Positions 46,301 through 56,034 of a DNA stretch of 64,000 nucleotides are shown here, in pieces. Each line of letters opens with the position of its first letter. The stretch's first letter is position 1. The stretch spans positions 2,902,501-2,966,500 of the forward strand of contig OX465282.1 of NCBI GenBank assembly GCA_949987705.1, in the 5' to 3' direction. A program made the translations under genes and the position numbers. Origin of the DNA: Thereva unica (lineage: Eukaryota; Arthropoda; Insecta; Diptera; Therevidae). The notes below the pieces were generated by a model that did not search any database, had not been told where the DNA came from, and worked only from the letters and a program-made list of their open reading frames with translations.

Positions 46301-49300
46301 CAAAAATTACAAGTAAGAAATAAAAATTTTGTTTTTAATTGGTTTATTTTTAATTCTATTTTATTTTGTATAGAGCATACTCAGTACATATCCTGAGAGT
46401 AGAAAAGTTATATCAGAATCAAGAGAAGCTCAAGTTGAATATTGGTCAAATGTTGGTATGCATAAGCAGGCACAGAAGGAGGAGCAGCAACAGAAGCAGC
46501 AAGTGCAAAATTTACATAAACCAAATGATACCAAAATAAGTAGTACATCAAAAACAACACAATCAAATAATCAAAAGACTGCAAGTGTTGATGCAAAAAA
46601 ATATGCTAGTAATGATAAATCGCAGAGCGAAAAATCCAAAGATACAAATAAACTAGCTAATGGTGAATCAAGTGGAAGTAAAAGACGTTTACTACATTCA
46701 CATAGTAATGAATCAACATCAAATAAAAGAAGGCTATCACAGATACGAGGTAAGTGAAAATTAATTGCATTGTTCTATAAATTTGTGCCGCAAACTTTGT
46801 TTTATGGTAGGCAATACAGATCTTTTACATTTTCGAACCATAAGGCGGTAACAGTTGCCCTTCAGCGGACTCTGTTTTATGCGAGAGCTCTCAGGTCCGT
46901 CTTGTTGTAGGTCTTCCAGCTTAACGAGCTCCTTGCGGATTAAAGCCATGGGCTTGTTTGATTAGATTCTCATCCTCAGGTCGCAAGGTGTGGTGAATTA
47001 TTTTATGTGGCATTTCTAAGCTCACCCTTTGTACTACCAGCCCGTTATGTCGTTTGTCACGTCATGATGCAATGTCTAGCAGTAAGCTTAGTACGGGAGG
47101 GAAATAGTTTAAGGGTTAAGAAGGTTCGGGAGGGTGTTGAAGATGGCATTGCATTTGAACTCTTGGATGTTGTAGGAGCTCGGAAATACCGTCTGCGAAA
47201 GCTTGTTCCACAGTCGAGATGTGAACGGGGGAGTTGCAGGTGGAGAGAATGAGACGAGTGGGCCAATCTGGTGTTGCGGGCATAGATTACCGTGCAGGCA
47301 GGAGAGCCTTTATTTCGGAGGAACAGTCGCTCTGTTACATTCCTACGGTGAATCAAGGGGTCGATGGTGGAACCGATAAGTTTGAGGCCCTTTCTTGTAC
47401 TTTATCTAACCACGCCAGGGTGGTTTTCGGAGCGCCGCCCCAAATGAGTTTTATTAGAGAAGCGGCCGAATGTAGGATTTGTATATTACAGTTCGGGCCG
47501 ATGGCTGGAGGAGGCACTTGCACCTCTTGAGAAATTTGGGATATGTGGTCATTCCATCGCAAGTCTTGGCCAATATCATGCCTAAGATGTTAAGGGATGG
47601 ATCGGCTATTAGTTTATCATAGATGGAGAAGGGTTGCACTTTTTATTGGAAATAAGACAGTACTTGGTTTTGGTGGGGTTGAATTCAACACGATTCTTGA
47701 TTCCTCAACCTAAAATGAGTTCAATGTCTTTACTTATGGAGTTGGACATTCGTTCACGACCATCAAGACAGGATCTGGCGCGTGTTTGTTTTACTTTATC
47801 GATGCCGTAAGAGTAACGTAGCGTACCGTCGTCAGCGAAACTAAGAAGTGGGTTGGAGGGAATTGAAAGTAGGTCATTTATAAAGATAAGGAATAAATCA
47901 GGTGATAAAATTGATCCCTGGCGGACCCCCGCAGTGATCGGGTGGGGTTCCGATTTAACGCCATCCAATATTATTTTGATTGAACGGCTAAAAAGGAAAC
48001 TCTCAATCCAATACTGTAGAAGTGGGTGAACACCAATGGCTAGCAGGACTGAGCGCTATACTCTATCAAAAGCCTTGAAAATATCGAGGGCAACCAGGCT
48101 AGATTCACCAAATCGATGCAAACTTCGGTTGAGGTGTTCTGTACGGCAAATTAAAAGTTCGCCAGAGGATATTTTTTATGCCCGAAGCCGTACTGTTTGT
48201 CGTTTATAAGTGGGTTGGATACTAGATATCCCATAAGCTTTTTATTGATTATCGTCTCCATGGTTTTGGAGAGATTAAAAGTCCGGCCGCCAACCGGATG
48301 GGGCCTGCAGTCCAAGAAAACTGATAAAAATCTATGTGTTGGCATTTGTCGTCAATTTGTGCCTGAAGATTTCGAGTTGTAGCATGTGAGTTGTTTCAAT
48401 CGACCTCTTGATACAAACATTTTTGGAGCACTCGAATATTTGTATGAAGAGGTCGACTGAAACAACTTACGTTCTACCTCCACAGCACTTCTATTCTGTC
48501 TCAAGTCGTGAATTTACGGCACGAGCTCATGCCATTTCCAGTCGGACCTGAAAGTAAGGCGCAAACTAGGCGCGAAAACTATCCACGAACCGCGCGAACG
48601 TTCACGGAGTTTGGATCCGCCTTAAGGCACAAACATATTGATGCGGCGGCAATATATTTCTCCGCATTGTGTCAACAAATATGGTGGTTCGTGTATTTCG
48701 AAGATTTTTCCAGTCACCAATCTGTTTGTGCCTTTAAAGTTTTCATTGAGGCCATGGACATTTTTGCTATGATAAACTGTCATGTTCGCCTGCATCTACG
48801 GCCTGTCAGGCGGATATCTGAAGTCCCCTTATCCCTCAGTTAGGCTGAGGATTGTGTGGCCTTCATTGGGCTGTGTCTGTCGAACTGGCCTGCCGGCGGC
48901 CTGCAAGTGAATGGGGGTCTTTAGTGGAGAAACATTTTTTACTTAATTTAACCCTGTTTTCTAGCGTGATATTTGCCGAGACCCCCTTTCGCCCACGTGA
49001 AACTGGGTGAGATTTGGTTGGACCCCCCCAAAAGACTATGATCCTTGTACACCTTTTCCAGACCAAACTGAAGTATAAATGATTTGTCAGCTGAGATATT
49101 ATATTACATTTTTTACAAAATCCCTAATCCGGCACAAACTTTTAGGACACACCCTAATAGAATTGTATGTTTTTATTCTTATATTCATGTTTTATTACTA
49201 ACTTTATACATAAAAAAAATAAATATATAATTTATTTTATTAGATTCACCTCCACGACGCCGTAGCGCGCCACTATCAGATCAACCAAAAAAATTACCAG

Positions 49301-49395
49301 CACGTAGGAAATCATTGGCGGTATTAAGCGGTGGTAATCAGCCCGTTATGCGGAAACGTTTATCTGTCCCCGTTAATAAGGCTGATAAGCACTGA
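34387..49395 (+). CDS. Su(z)12: Suppressor of zeste 12, PRC2 subunit (8 exons)
   Basis: Exons are 34387-34486, 39515-39561, 39680-39970, 41575-41755, 41818-42682, 45955-46312, 46374-46749 and 49244-49395. All junctions are GT..AG, phases agree, and the total is 2370 nt (789 aa). The protein scaffolds Polycomb repressive complex 2 with E(z), Esc and Caf1, which methylates H3K27 in the nucleus. Exons 1-3 give the conserved N-terminus (HELFLQAFE, then KPTQIYRYLRTRN, FLHRTLTY). The C2H2 zinc finger has Cys382, Cys385, His398 and His403 (CPWC..HLKLCH). The VEFS box starts near residue 487 (TGHNRLYHHTETCLP) and includes '[20 protein letters not shown]' before residue 614. Residues 615-789 are a Lys/Ser/Gln-rich tail, longer than in human SUZ12. 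Introns 1, 3, 5 and 7 are 5.0, 1.6, 3.3 and 2.5 kb and most carry transposons; the others are 60-120 bp. I see no disabling change. Confidence 0.95.
34487..36280 (+). other. Su(z)12 intron 1, 5' part
   Basis: The intron starts with a GTGAGT donor. This part is AT-rich and non-coding, with no clear repeat up to the LINE at 36.28 kb. Confidence 0.5.
36281..38280 (+). mobile_element. Jockey/I-like LINE, degenerate, in Su(z)12 intron 1
   Basis: The order of blocks is endonuclease then RT. The endonuclease start is 'LPLYYQNIRGTRSKTND' and 'GLDVIAFTETWLHEG' (36335-36455). A further endonuclease block is 'LGDFNLPNTQWVF' near 36790-36830, then 'RQLDLVFFTDPVN'. The RT entry is 'SGPDGIPPGVLKFCAEALQS' near 37340-37400, followed by 'GVPQGSHLGPLFFI'-like sequence near 37725. 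The thumb 'SKLDFSTHINYISSRAGLVL' is at 37850-37910. Stops and deletions make it inactive. It lies in the same orientation as the host gene. Confidence 0.85.
38716..38723 (+). repeat. Target-site duplication of the foldback element, left
   Basis: TCCATAGA is repeated exactly at 39309-39316 on the other side of the element. Confidence 0.7.
38724..39308. mobile_element. Foldback-type hAT-like element with 16-bp repeat arms
   Basis: The ends are GGGTGTACGTCATAATCCAG and, read inward from the other side, GGGTGCATGCCAAAATCCAG. The 8-bp flanks TCCATAGA match. The left arm is about 13 copies of AATCCAGAAACGACAA-type units (38738-38955); the right arm is about 8 copies in inverse orientation (39160-39300). 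Between them lie a near-perfect hairpin around AAAAAATCGCGCGATTTTTT (38958-39000) and AT-rich spacer. There is no transposase. It sits in intron 1 of Su(z)12, about 200 bp before exon 2. The 8-bp duplication favours the hAT superfamily. Confidence 0.8.
39971..41574 (+). other. Su(z)12 intron 3 with repeat debris
   Basis: At 40136 a CAGCGCCGGCCCTAGG tract resembles one end of a hAT-type element, but no partner end was found. Around 40760-41110 there is LINE-like debris. GTAAGT donor and TTACAG acceptor are clear. Confidence 0.55.
42955..43225 (-). mobile_element. LINE endonuclease-RT linker fragment
   Basis: The + strand parallels 52795-52940 (CTTCTGAGACTGC..GCTCGGTA..CAGTTGCCAGCT..AAGATGGCATCAGCA). 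The minus-strand translation of the 52.8-kb copy there reads as the linker before RT (LGRSRRDRNRWFNDECELAT). This copy is more degraded. Confidence 0.6.
43330..43642. mobile_element. MITE with about 75-bp inverted ends
   Basis: The left end TTGCCTCGATTCCCAGATCC and following GTGCGGATTTGACACTTTGC are repeated in inverse orientation at 43560-43642. The two arms match at most positions over about 75 bp. The interior contains further AAATCCGC/GCGGATTT motifs. No clear target duplication was seen. Confidence 0.75.
43732..43867. mobile_element. Palindromic MITE, 136 bp, TTA flanks
   Basis: Arms of about 48 bp, AGCCCGCTACACACTATCGT at the left and its complement at the right end, are nearly perfect. 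They include TTTACTCCGCGTACGTCGAA. TTA lies on both sides (43729-43731 and 43868-43870). A TTA duplication suits PIF/Harbinger; TA alone would suit Tc1/mariner. Confidence 0.8.
43890..44685 (+). mobile_element. LINE ORF1 end and RT start, 5' part
   Basis: The frame 43914-44267 resembles the C-terminus of a LINE ORF1 protein ('FPVYINESLTFTNNLMLREA' then LKLGKLGL.. and GLVRVKRKK). After it come pol pieces with 'LIMLIPKCPSLAPEG' and 'FRPISTLPFLAK' near 44590-44670, an RT block. The element is cut at about 44670 by a foldback repeat and resumes at 45556. Confidence 0.7.
44670..45552 (-). repeat. Foldback-like interspersed repeat, copy 2, inside a LINE
   Basis: The copy starts AAGGGATCATCCATAAATTA, a type of end seen in many animal MITEs. 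It then contains the reverse complement of window positions 36-760, including AGGCCGTGGCCTG and ATGAACATTTTTGCACTTGA. The sequence TGATATTTGCCGAGAC..GGGTGAGATTCGG near 45556-45602 is shared with 48970-49015. Confidence 0.6.
45556..45900 (+). mobile_element. LINE RT, 3' part of the intron 5 element
   Basis: The frame 45556-45777 carries 'AGIPQRSILGPLLFAIFIKG' and a mutated catalytic block 'ICDDVQIYIS'. It fits the RT that starts near 44590. Later pieces (LNPRKSQCMF) follow the catalytic block as usual. Confidence 0.75.
47005..48282 (-). mobile_element. Jockey-type LINE (copy 3), antisense in Su(z)12 intron 7
   Basis: On the minus strand it begins 'NLSKTMETIINKKLMGYLVS' and continues through 'VRQGSILSPDLFLIFINDLL' and the intact 'LSFADDGTLRYSY'. 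It ends with the same 3' UTR as copy 1 (GTACTAAGCTTACTGCTAGA). Several frameshifts and stops are present. The 5' end joins directly to the third foldback repeat. Confidence 0.9.
48283..49060 (-). repeat. Foldback-like interspersed repeat, copy 3
   Basis: It carries the same blocks as copies 1 and 2: GGCCTGCAGTCCAAGAAAAC, ATGGACATTTTTGCTATGAT, ACGGCCTGTCAGGCGGATAT and TGATATTTGCCGAGACCCCC. An extra palindromic part at 48385-48480 (GTTTCAATCGACCTCTTGAT and its complement) makes a hairpin. Confidence 0.6.
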
Positions 49396-51265
49396 TTGTT
49401 GTTATATATTATTTACCATTTATTATTATTATAATTTTTTATTTTTTATTTCTTAACATTGTTTTATATATAATAACCAAATATCTTTTACCGATTCTTT
49501 TGGTTTTTATATTATTATTATTTTTTAAATATATAAATCGTTATTAAGGTCTGGTCAACAAAAAAAAATACCAAGTTTCAAAAGTTTTTTTTAATTGTTA
49601 AGATATATTGATTTATATTTTCACTTTCGAACTCTGGGATTCGCATCAATCCTTCAATAAAAAATATTTTTTAAGTTAACGTTAATAATAGTTATAGAAA
49701 ACAAAAAAAAGAAAACCTAATCAGAAAAAAAAGAACGTTTCTCTTTCATTAAATGTATTTAAGTAAGTTCGTAAAATTGTGAAAAGGATAAAAAAAAGAA
49801 ATATATATGCAAAAAGTTTCTCGATGGCTTGTTTTGGGTGGGAATATTACTTTTCAAATTGTCGACTATATCAAAATCATATTATTTTATTTAGTAATAT
49901 TAGTTATAAATGAAATATAATGATCCAGCCTAACAATTTCTACATACATACATATATAAAAAGGACATTGAGTACACTTGTGTTATTTTTTTCCGATTGG
50001 GGGTGCACGTTTTATCGCAATAATATTTTTTTTTTTTTCATACCAATTAATAATTTACCTTTTTTAAAAAACAAAATATAAACCTCTTTCTTTTTATTAT
50101 TATATTAAATATTTCTTTTATAAATAAAGATTTAAGAACATTCACATATTTAAACCAACAAAAAAAGCAAGGAATTAACATTGAAAATGGAAATTTTTTG
50201 TGCGAATGTTTAGTTAATTTATTGTAAAAAGAACACACTGTTTCGCTCTTTAAAAAAAATATTTAAATAAACAAATGTAAATTTTTATCACTTGTAACAA
50301 TTTTTAATTGAAGATTGTTCATCATTTTCGACGAGTAGCGAAGCTTAGCTCGATGGAGAGAAGAGGTTTTGTGTTATCAAGAGTCAAGAGATATGTAGTT
50401 GGAGATTTTATAAAATTGTTCGACTCGGAAATATGGACTTGTTCCACAGTGGAGTTGATTTAGGTATGAAACACAAAAAAAAGAAGCCGCTGGAATGAGC
50501 TGAGCGGGGTCTACCAATCAAGCTTTTCACGGCACGCTTCCAGTTTAAATAACGAATGGTATACCTTTTTCATTAAATAAAGTATTTTTTCAAAATTTCA
50601 TAGAATTTCTTTCAGGCAAATGGTTAGTAGATAGTAGAGGTAATGAAATATTTTTGTTGTTGTTAATTGTTACTAGCAAAGGCTAGTCGGCCCCCTTAAT
50701 GGTCCGAGCCTTGCAGCAATATTGACCACGAATCTTTGATGTGCAACAACTTTTTAAAGACCTTTTTTAAAAACTCTCTCTTTGATCGTCAATCCCAGGC
50801 TGATAGGCCAGAGTAGTAGGGATGTCGTCTTCTTTCAGTTAGTATAAAGGTCGTCAAACGTTTAGAAGGTTGCTGTGCCTACTTTACAAACACAAAAGCT
50901 AACTATTAAAATTTGGCATTGTCATTGGGTGGTGCTACACGGGAGACTAAGACGCACGGTGGAACCGGTTTTAAAGGCGAGAAACGAGGAAGGGAAAAGA
51001 GAAGTTCGACGCACCTGACGAAACTTTAACGAAAGAATTTTCATCCAAAAATTTGGTGGGTGAAAACTAACACATATGCATATTTCTTTCTCTTCTTCTT
51101 TTTCGGTCCGGAAATTTTCTAACACATTTACAAAGTTTCATATACGATACAGAATTACTCAACGAAGGCGACCACCGCGTGTAGCACTGAAAAAGGAGGA
51201 AAAAACCGGTTTCACCAGTGCGTCTTAGTCTCCTGTGTGGCATCCCCCATTGATATACAAAAAAT
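49396..51265. other. 3' region of Su(z)12 and AT-rich intergenic DNA
   Basis: A candidate poly-A signal AATAAA lies at 49656-49661. The rest is A/T-rich with homopolymer runs and no recognised gene. Two sequences at 50930-51260 share an inverted GACGCAC..GTGCGTC-type flank (GGGAGACTAAGACGCAC at 50941, GTGCGTCTTAGTCTCC at 51219), so a MITE of about 300 bp may lie there. Confidence 0.5.
50937..51238. mobile_element. Possible MITE with inverted ends
   Basis: GGGAGACTAAGACGCACGGT at 50941 has its near complement ACCAGTGCGTCTTAGTCTCC at 51215-51234. Subterminal GAACCGGTTTTA and AAAACCGGTTTC also pair. The interior is non-coding. Confidence 0.65.
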
Positions 51266-51289
51266 TTCGTCAAAATTTAAAATAAAAGG

Positions 51290-52960
51290 CTAAATGATTA
51301 GTCTTCTTCTTTAACGGCTCTACAATCGGGATCTCTCGCATCTCTCTCCACCGGTCCCGATACTGAGCCGATGTCATCCAGTTTGACACCTCTAAGCTCT
51401 GAGCGTCGCTCCTAGATCTCGTCATTGTAGAGTCTCCGGAATTGTCCTTCCTCACATACGGGGCCAACAATCCTCCAAAGTATTTTCCTCGCGGCTTTTG
51501 CTAAACACCAACGTTTCAGATGCATATGTGAGTACCGGTAAGCGTAAGACCATCATCTTATATAGTAAAAGTTTAGACCTCATGGTTGGATTTGGATTTA
51601 AAGAACCTTGACAGACTATAGTAGGTTTTGTTGGCTTTTAGCAGTCGTGCGCGTATTTCTGGTTCCATGATATTGTCGGCTGCTACTATTGACCCAAGGT
51701 AGGTAAATGATGTTACCACTTCAAACTCGTGTTCCTCTACCTTGATTGTGGGAGCAATGTTAGCTGTTCTTGTAGACAAGACCACCATATACTTTGTTTT
51801 GCTTTCGTTAATGTGCAGTCCCTGATTACCTGCCACCTGCTCAATCTGAGTGAAAGCAGCTTCTTGTACAGCTGTTGTTGTTCAATTATGTCAATGTCGT
51901 CTGCATAAGCCAGTAATTGGGTGGACTTGTGGGGGATTGTGCCCCTTGATGTCACGCCCGTGTCTCGAATCTCTTTCTCCAACGCCAGGTTGAAAAGGAG
52001 GTAGGCCAGACCGTCCCGTTGGCGGAGTCCATTATAGATGTTGATTGGTCTGGACAGTGTTCCGAATACCTTCATTGGCTTGTTACATTGTCATGGTCAA
52101 CTTACTTAGTCTTGTCAGTTTGTTGGGGATGCCGAATTCTCTCTTGGTTTTGTAGCGTTATATTCTAGCTATGCTATTAGAGGCGGCTTTAAAGTCCAAG
52201 AAGAGGTGTTGAATTGAGTTTTGAAACTCTAGACCTTTTTCCATAGCCTGCCTCAAGGTGAAAATCTGATCAATTGTTGACTGGCCTGGGCTGAAGCCAC
52301 ACTGGTAATGATCTATGATGTTTCTGGCGAAAGAGTTCTTCCTGTTTTGTAGGATAGCGGAGAATATCTTATACATGGTACTCAACAACGTTATACCGCG
52401 ATAATTAGTGCAGCTTCCTGCTCCCATACTTGCACAATTAATTCATGAATCACTTGGTGTTATGTTTGCCCTCCATATTTACCCAGCTCTATTGGGACGC
52501 TGTCTGCATCCAAGGTCTTGTTTTTGAGCCAACTTCTAAGCTTGGTGGTGGCAGCATAGCATTATCATCAGATATTGGTGGAGCCTCCGAATCCTCGTTA
52601 GCTCGCCATTTAGCAGTTCATGAAAGTGCTCTTCCTATCGCTCCCAAATGCCTTTAGGATCGGTTATCAGATTCCCTTCTTTGTACTTGCAGTATGTGCA
52701 ACGTGGTGTGAATTGCGTCATACTGCGTACTCTTCGGCAGAGCTCGCGCGGCTGGTGCGTCCGTCGCTCTGCGTACTGTTCTAGTTCAAAGACGAAATTT
52801 TTTCCCAGGCTTCCTTCTGAGACTGCTGCATTGCTCGGTACGCAGCATTCTTACGTTCAGTTGCCAGCTCGCATTCATCATTGAACCAGCGGTTCCGATC
52901 TCTACGACTTCTGCCTAAGATGGAATCAGCAGCACCAATGGCAATTTATTTGCGTTTCTT
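51290..52960 (-). mobile_element. LINE, antisense, endonuclease linker to 3' end
   Basis: Reading the minus strand, the order is linker 'LGRSRRDRNRWFNDECELAT' (about 52920-52860), RT entry 'CTNYRGITLLSTMYKIFSAI' (52420-52360) and 'GFSPGQSTIDQIFTLRQAME'. Next come 'GLRQRDGLAYLLFNLALEK' and catalytic 'LLAYADDIDII' (51910-51880). The thumb 'KYMVVLSTRTANIAPTIKVE' follows, and the tail ends 'WMTSAQYRDRWREMR' before TAGAGCCGTTAAAGAAGAAG. Frameshifts are frequent. The same family appears at 12060-12370 and 42955-43225. Confidence 0.85.
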
Positions 52961-53305
52961 GGTTACTTAGTGCCAATTTTGTAATAGATACAATGCCAGT
53001 AGTGGAGGTTATTAAGCATCTTCCTAAAAAGAGTGGATTAAAATCTGTCACATCCTTGTCTAGGGTTTTTTTTGAACAATGACTTGAAAAGGGCCGTCGT
53101 CCTGCCCTGAGATATTTCTTGTCAATTGGGGGTTTTTATGCTTGGTTCGGTTACTTTGGTTCGTGATTCAATCCTTCTTCCGAGCCCGTCATCTGTTCTT
53201 GACATAGGTGTGGCCTTTTTACCAATAAAACGGGGGAAGCTCTCGTCATGTTCTTCATCGTGATTCAATGGACGAGGCGAGAGACAGAAGAATCACTATT
53301 TTAAC

Positions 53306-53642
53306 CTGGGGCCGTATTTGGTTTCTCGAGTCGAAGGATCGACTCGACAAAAAAGCTTCTCGATTTTCTTTAAGTTTCATATTTGGTTTCACGACCAAAT
53401 CGACAGCTAAGCGCAGCCATACAAAACCATCAAATTGGGTGGTATTACTTCAAGGAAGCAAATCACGTATATTTAATTAAAATAGAAATTGTTAAAAGTT
53501 TATTGCATGCATAAATTGAACTTTTTAATAATCGTCAAACGTCTTTATCGACACGTAAAGAGACGATATCGTGTCGCCAAATGCCAATTTTTATTTATCG
53601 ACAGACGATAATGTCGACTCGAGAAGCCAAATACGGCCCCTG
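53306..53642. mobile_element. 331-bp MITE with CTG target duplication, copy 1
   Basis: The element occupies 53309-53639 and CTG flanks it on both sides. The ends are GGGCCGTATTTGGTTTCTCG and its near complement CGAGAAGCCAAATACGGCCC. There are inner GTCGA motifs and no coding capacity. It is homologous, in inverse orientation, to the element at 56270-56601. Confidence 0.85.
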
Positions 53643-54072
53643 TCTGCATAGCTTTGTAATAGAAGGTCATGCAACTCGGTGCAGTATAGTGATCTTTACT
53701 GATGTGGTAATTTCCCAGGGCAATATGGTGGCAAGATCGTTTCGGTATTGTGTGCAGAAAGTTCCAATGCCCCCTGTGTGTGGAAATTCATTTATGGATG
53801 TCTTTAAATAATTATTTGTTCGATTTAAAGATAAAATGTGTTTATATTGCATAAAAACTGAGCAGATCTTTTTGCGAAATTCGCGATTCCATAATGATCA
53901 ACCACTGGTGCCACCATTGCATACAACTAGGCAATCTTAAAATGAATTGTCATTTATTTTCCAACGAAGTCCGACTTGACATTAAAATTGGCGGGAAACT
54001 AGTGCTACGATCAGTGCCTGAAGAAAACTTTTTGAAATCCTAATCATATTTATTTAATAAAACAATTCAAGA

Positions 54073-54642
54073 ATGTCTGCAACCGGAATTCGTGATACAG
54101 AAATTAAACGTAGCGATTACATATCATGGGAGGAATATTTCATGGCAACCGCATTCTTAACAGCGAAACGAAGCAAAGATCCATCATCACAAGTTGGAGC
54201 CTGCATTGTTGATGAGCACAATAGAATAATTAGCGTTGGCTATAATGGATTTCCTCGAGGATGTTCCGATGACGAGTTTCCATGGTCTAAGTCAGGTAGT
54301 GACCCTCTGGATCAGAAGTACATGTATGTGGTTCATGCAGAAGCGAATGCCATCTTGAATAAGAATTCGGCTAGTGTTGATGGGACTAGAATGTATGTCG
54401 CCTTGTTCCCGTGCAATGAATGTGCGAAATTGATTATCCAATCGGGGATAAGGGAAGTGATTTATATGTCCGATAAGCATGCGACTAAGGCGCACACAAT
54501 TGCTGCTAAGAAGATGTTCGATGCTGTGGGGATAAAATATCGCCAGTTTATACCATCACAAAAGAGAATCCTCATTGATTTCACTGAAATCGATTGGGAT
54601 AATCAGAATCAATTGCCACCGACACCCAGGAAAAAAGAGTAA
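54073..54642 (+). CDS. DCTD: Deoxycytidylate (dCMP) deaminase
   Basis: This single-exon gene encodes 189 aa, near the usual length for animal dCMP deaminase (about 178 in human). The enzyme converts dCMP to dUMP in the cytosol, supplying thymidylate synthase, and the family is regulated by dCTP and dTTP. The zinc-deaminase signature is complete: His88 and Glu90 in '[10 protein letters not shown]', Cys114 and Cys117 in '[10 protein letters not shown]'. A second zinc-type set near the N-terminus ([21 protein letters not shown]) fits the family. The start chosen is the first ATG, with the conserved '[20 protein letters not shown]' at residues 16-35. No introns or disabling changes are seen. A poly-A signal AATAAA lies at 54649-54654, directly after the stop codon. 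The absence of introns could mean a retrocopy, but the frame is fully open. Confidence 0.95.
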   Translation: MSATGIRDTEIKRSDYISWEEYFMATAFLTAKRSKDPSSQVGACIVDEHNRIISVGYNGFPRGCSDDEFPWSKSGSDPLDQKYMYVVHAEANAILNKNSASVDGTRMYVALFPCNECAKLIIQSGIREVIYMSDKHATKAHTIAAKKMFDAVGIKYRQFIPSQKRILIDFTEIDWDNQNQLPPTPRKKE

Positions 54643-54914
54643 ATTTTAAATAAATTATTATAGAAATTATTTTATGTTTTATATTTAATAGTCCTTTCTT
54701 TCCATATGGGCTTGCATTGGGCTGCTTTGAAACTATTGCGGACCTTCTGTCTATTTGATTAGTATCAGACCTAGTCTTGTTAAGATAGTTCACTTGAGCC
54801 TGGCATTTAGCTAGACTCTTAAGTATTTTGTTTGGCGGTGAAAAGCCTTTAGTTGTGTCTACGAGGGTCGGTTCTGAAGGTTCCGGTAGAGTCGTCTTCT
54901 GGTATATAAGAAAC

Positions 54915-56030
54915 AAAAGGCTCTATGTCAAAATGCAAAAAGACAAAATTCCCAGAAACTCAAAAACCAGAAGTGATAAAACTCGGACGTGAAGGCTCTC
55001 TTGTGTCCCATCCCTCCTTGTTTGTTATGAGCCTGTGGAAAGACTTAGAAAGGTTCTATCTAAAGCCCAATTTGCCAAGAATTACTGCAACAAGCAGTAG
55101 AAAAATTACTGCAACAAACGAAGTTTGGGTGCACCATGGTGGTCCATGCTGATGATATTGTGCTGGTGGTGACCCGCAAGTACATCTCAACAATAAGAGA
55201 TATCATGTAAGAGCATTGGACACTCTTATTCATTGGACTACTATAAAGGGTCTAGGCGTTAACCCAGCCAAGACTGAAGTAGTGCTCTTTACAAAGAAGC
55301 ATAAACTTCCTAATATACCTTCTGTCGTCACAACATCCACCACTCTTCTGAACTGCCGCAGATCTCTGTGGAAGACTGCCACTCAGTTTGATATAACACT
55401 GTTGGGTTCCTGGACACAGTGGGATTAGGGGAAACTGTAGGGCAGATGAGCTTGCTAGACAGGGAACCGGACACCCCACTTAACCTGGATAGTAATGCTC
55501 TTACCCCCTACAAACTAGCTGTGAGGAAATTCAGCTTAGCTCGAGCTAGGTTGAGATGGACCACAGCAACGGTGTGCCGCACTCTTCATGCAATGTGGCC
55601 AACAAGCAATGGGTTCTAAGTCTCTTGTTCAGTTGACCAAAAAGGAGATAAGCCACGTTGTAAAGGTGCTGAGGTCACTGTCCCTTTGGCCCACACGCCG
55701 AAAGATTAGGACTTCCACACAATGACTTATGCAGAAGTTGTGGTAATGAAGAAGAGGAAGAAACTGTTTCCCATCTTCTCTGTACATGTTCTGCCCTCCC
55801 AAAGAAAAGAGGGACCTTTCTTGGCTCACTCCTTTTTTGATGGATTGAGCGAGCTGCAAAGTATTGGTGTTCCTAACCTCTGTCGCTTTATCAAAAGCTC
55901 AAAATGGCTTGAACTTTGTCCCAACACTAGAATGGCATCACAATGGGCCAAATGGCGTGTCAAAGGGGGCTCCCTAGTGGGGGAGCAGCCATTTCAACCT
56001 AACCTAGACCAACAATTCTCTGCTTCTACT
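54915..56030 (+). mobile_element. I-type LINE, RT and RNase H remnants
   Basis: The blocks are 'VVHADDIVLVVTRKYISTIR' (55130-55195) and 'GLGVNPAKTEVVLFTKKHKL' (55250-55310), typical after a YADD motif. The RNase H end 'VPGHSGIRGN' in shifted frames (about 55400-55440) and a tail 'CRSCGNEEEEETVSHLL' (about 55735-55780) follow. Large parts are deleted. Confidence 0.7.
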
Positions 56031-56034
56031 GCTT

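Larger units (their letters stand above)
46750..49243 (+). other. Su(z)12 intron 7, transposon-filled
   Basis: The GTAAGT donor and TTAG acceptor are clear. It holds a short repeat shared with 16.1 kb (46900-46990), an antisense Jockey copy and a third foldback repeat copy. Confidence 0.7.

Noticed and set aside
46458..46757. A separate 99-aa gene starting MHKQAQKEE
   Set aside because: It is the later part of Su(z)12 exon 7, read from an internal Met.
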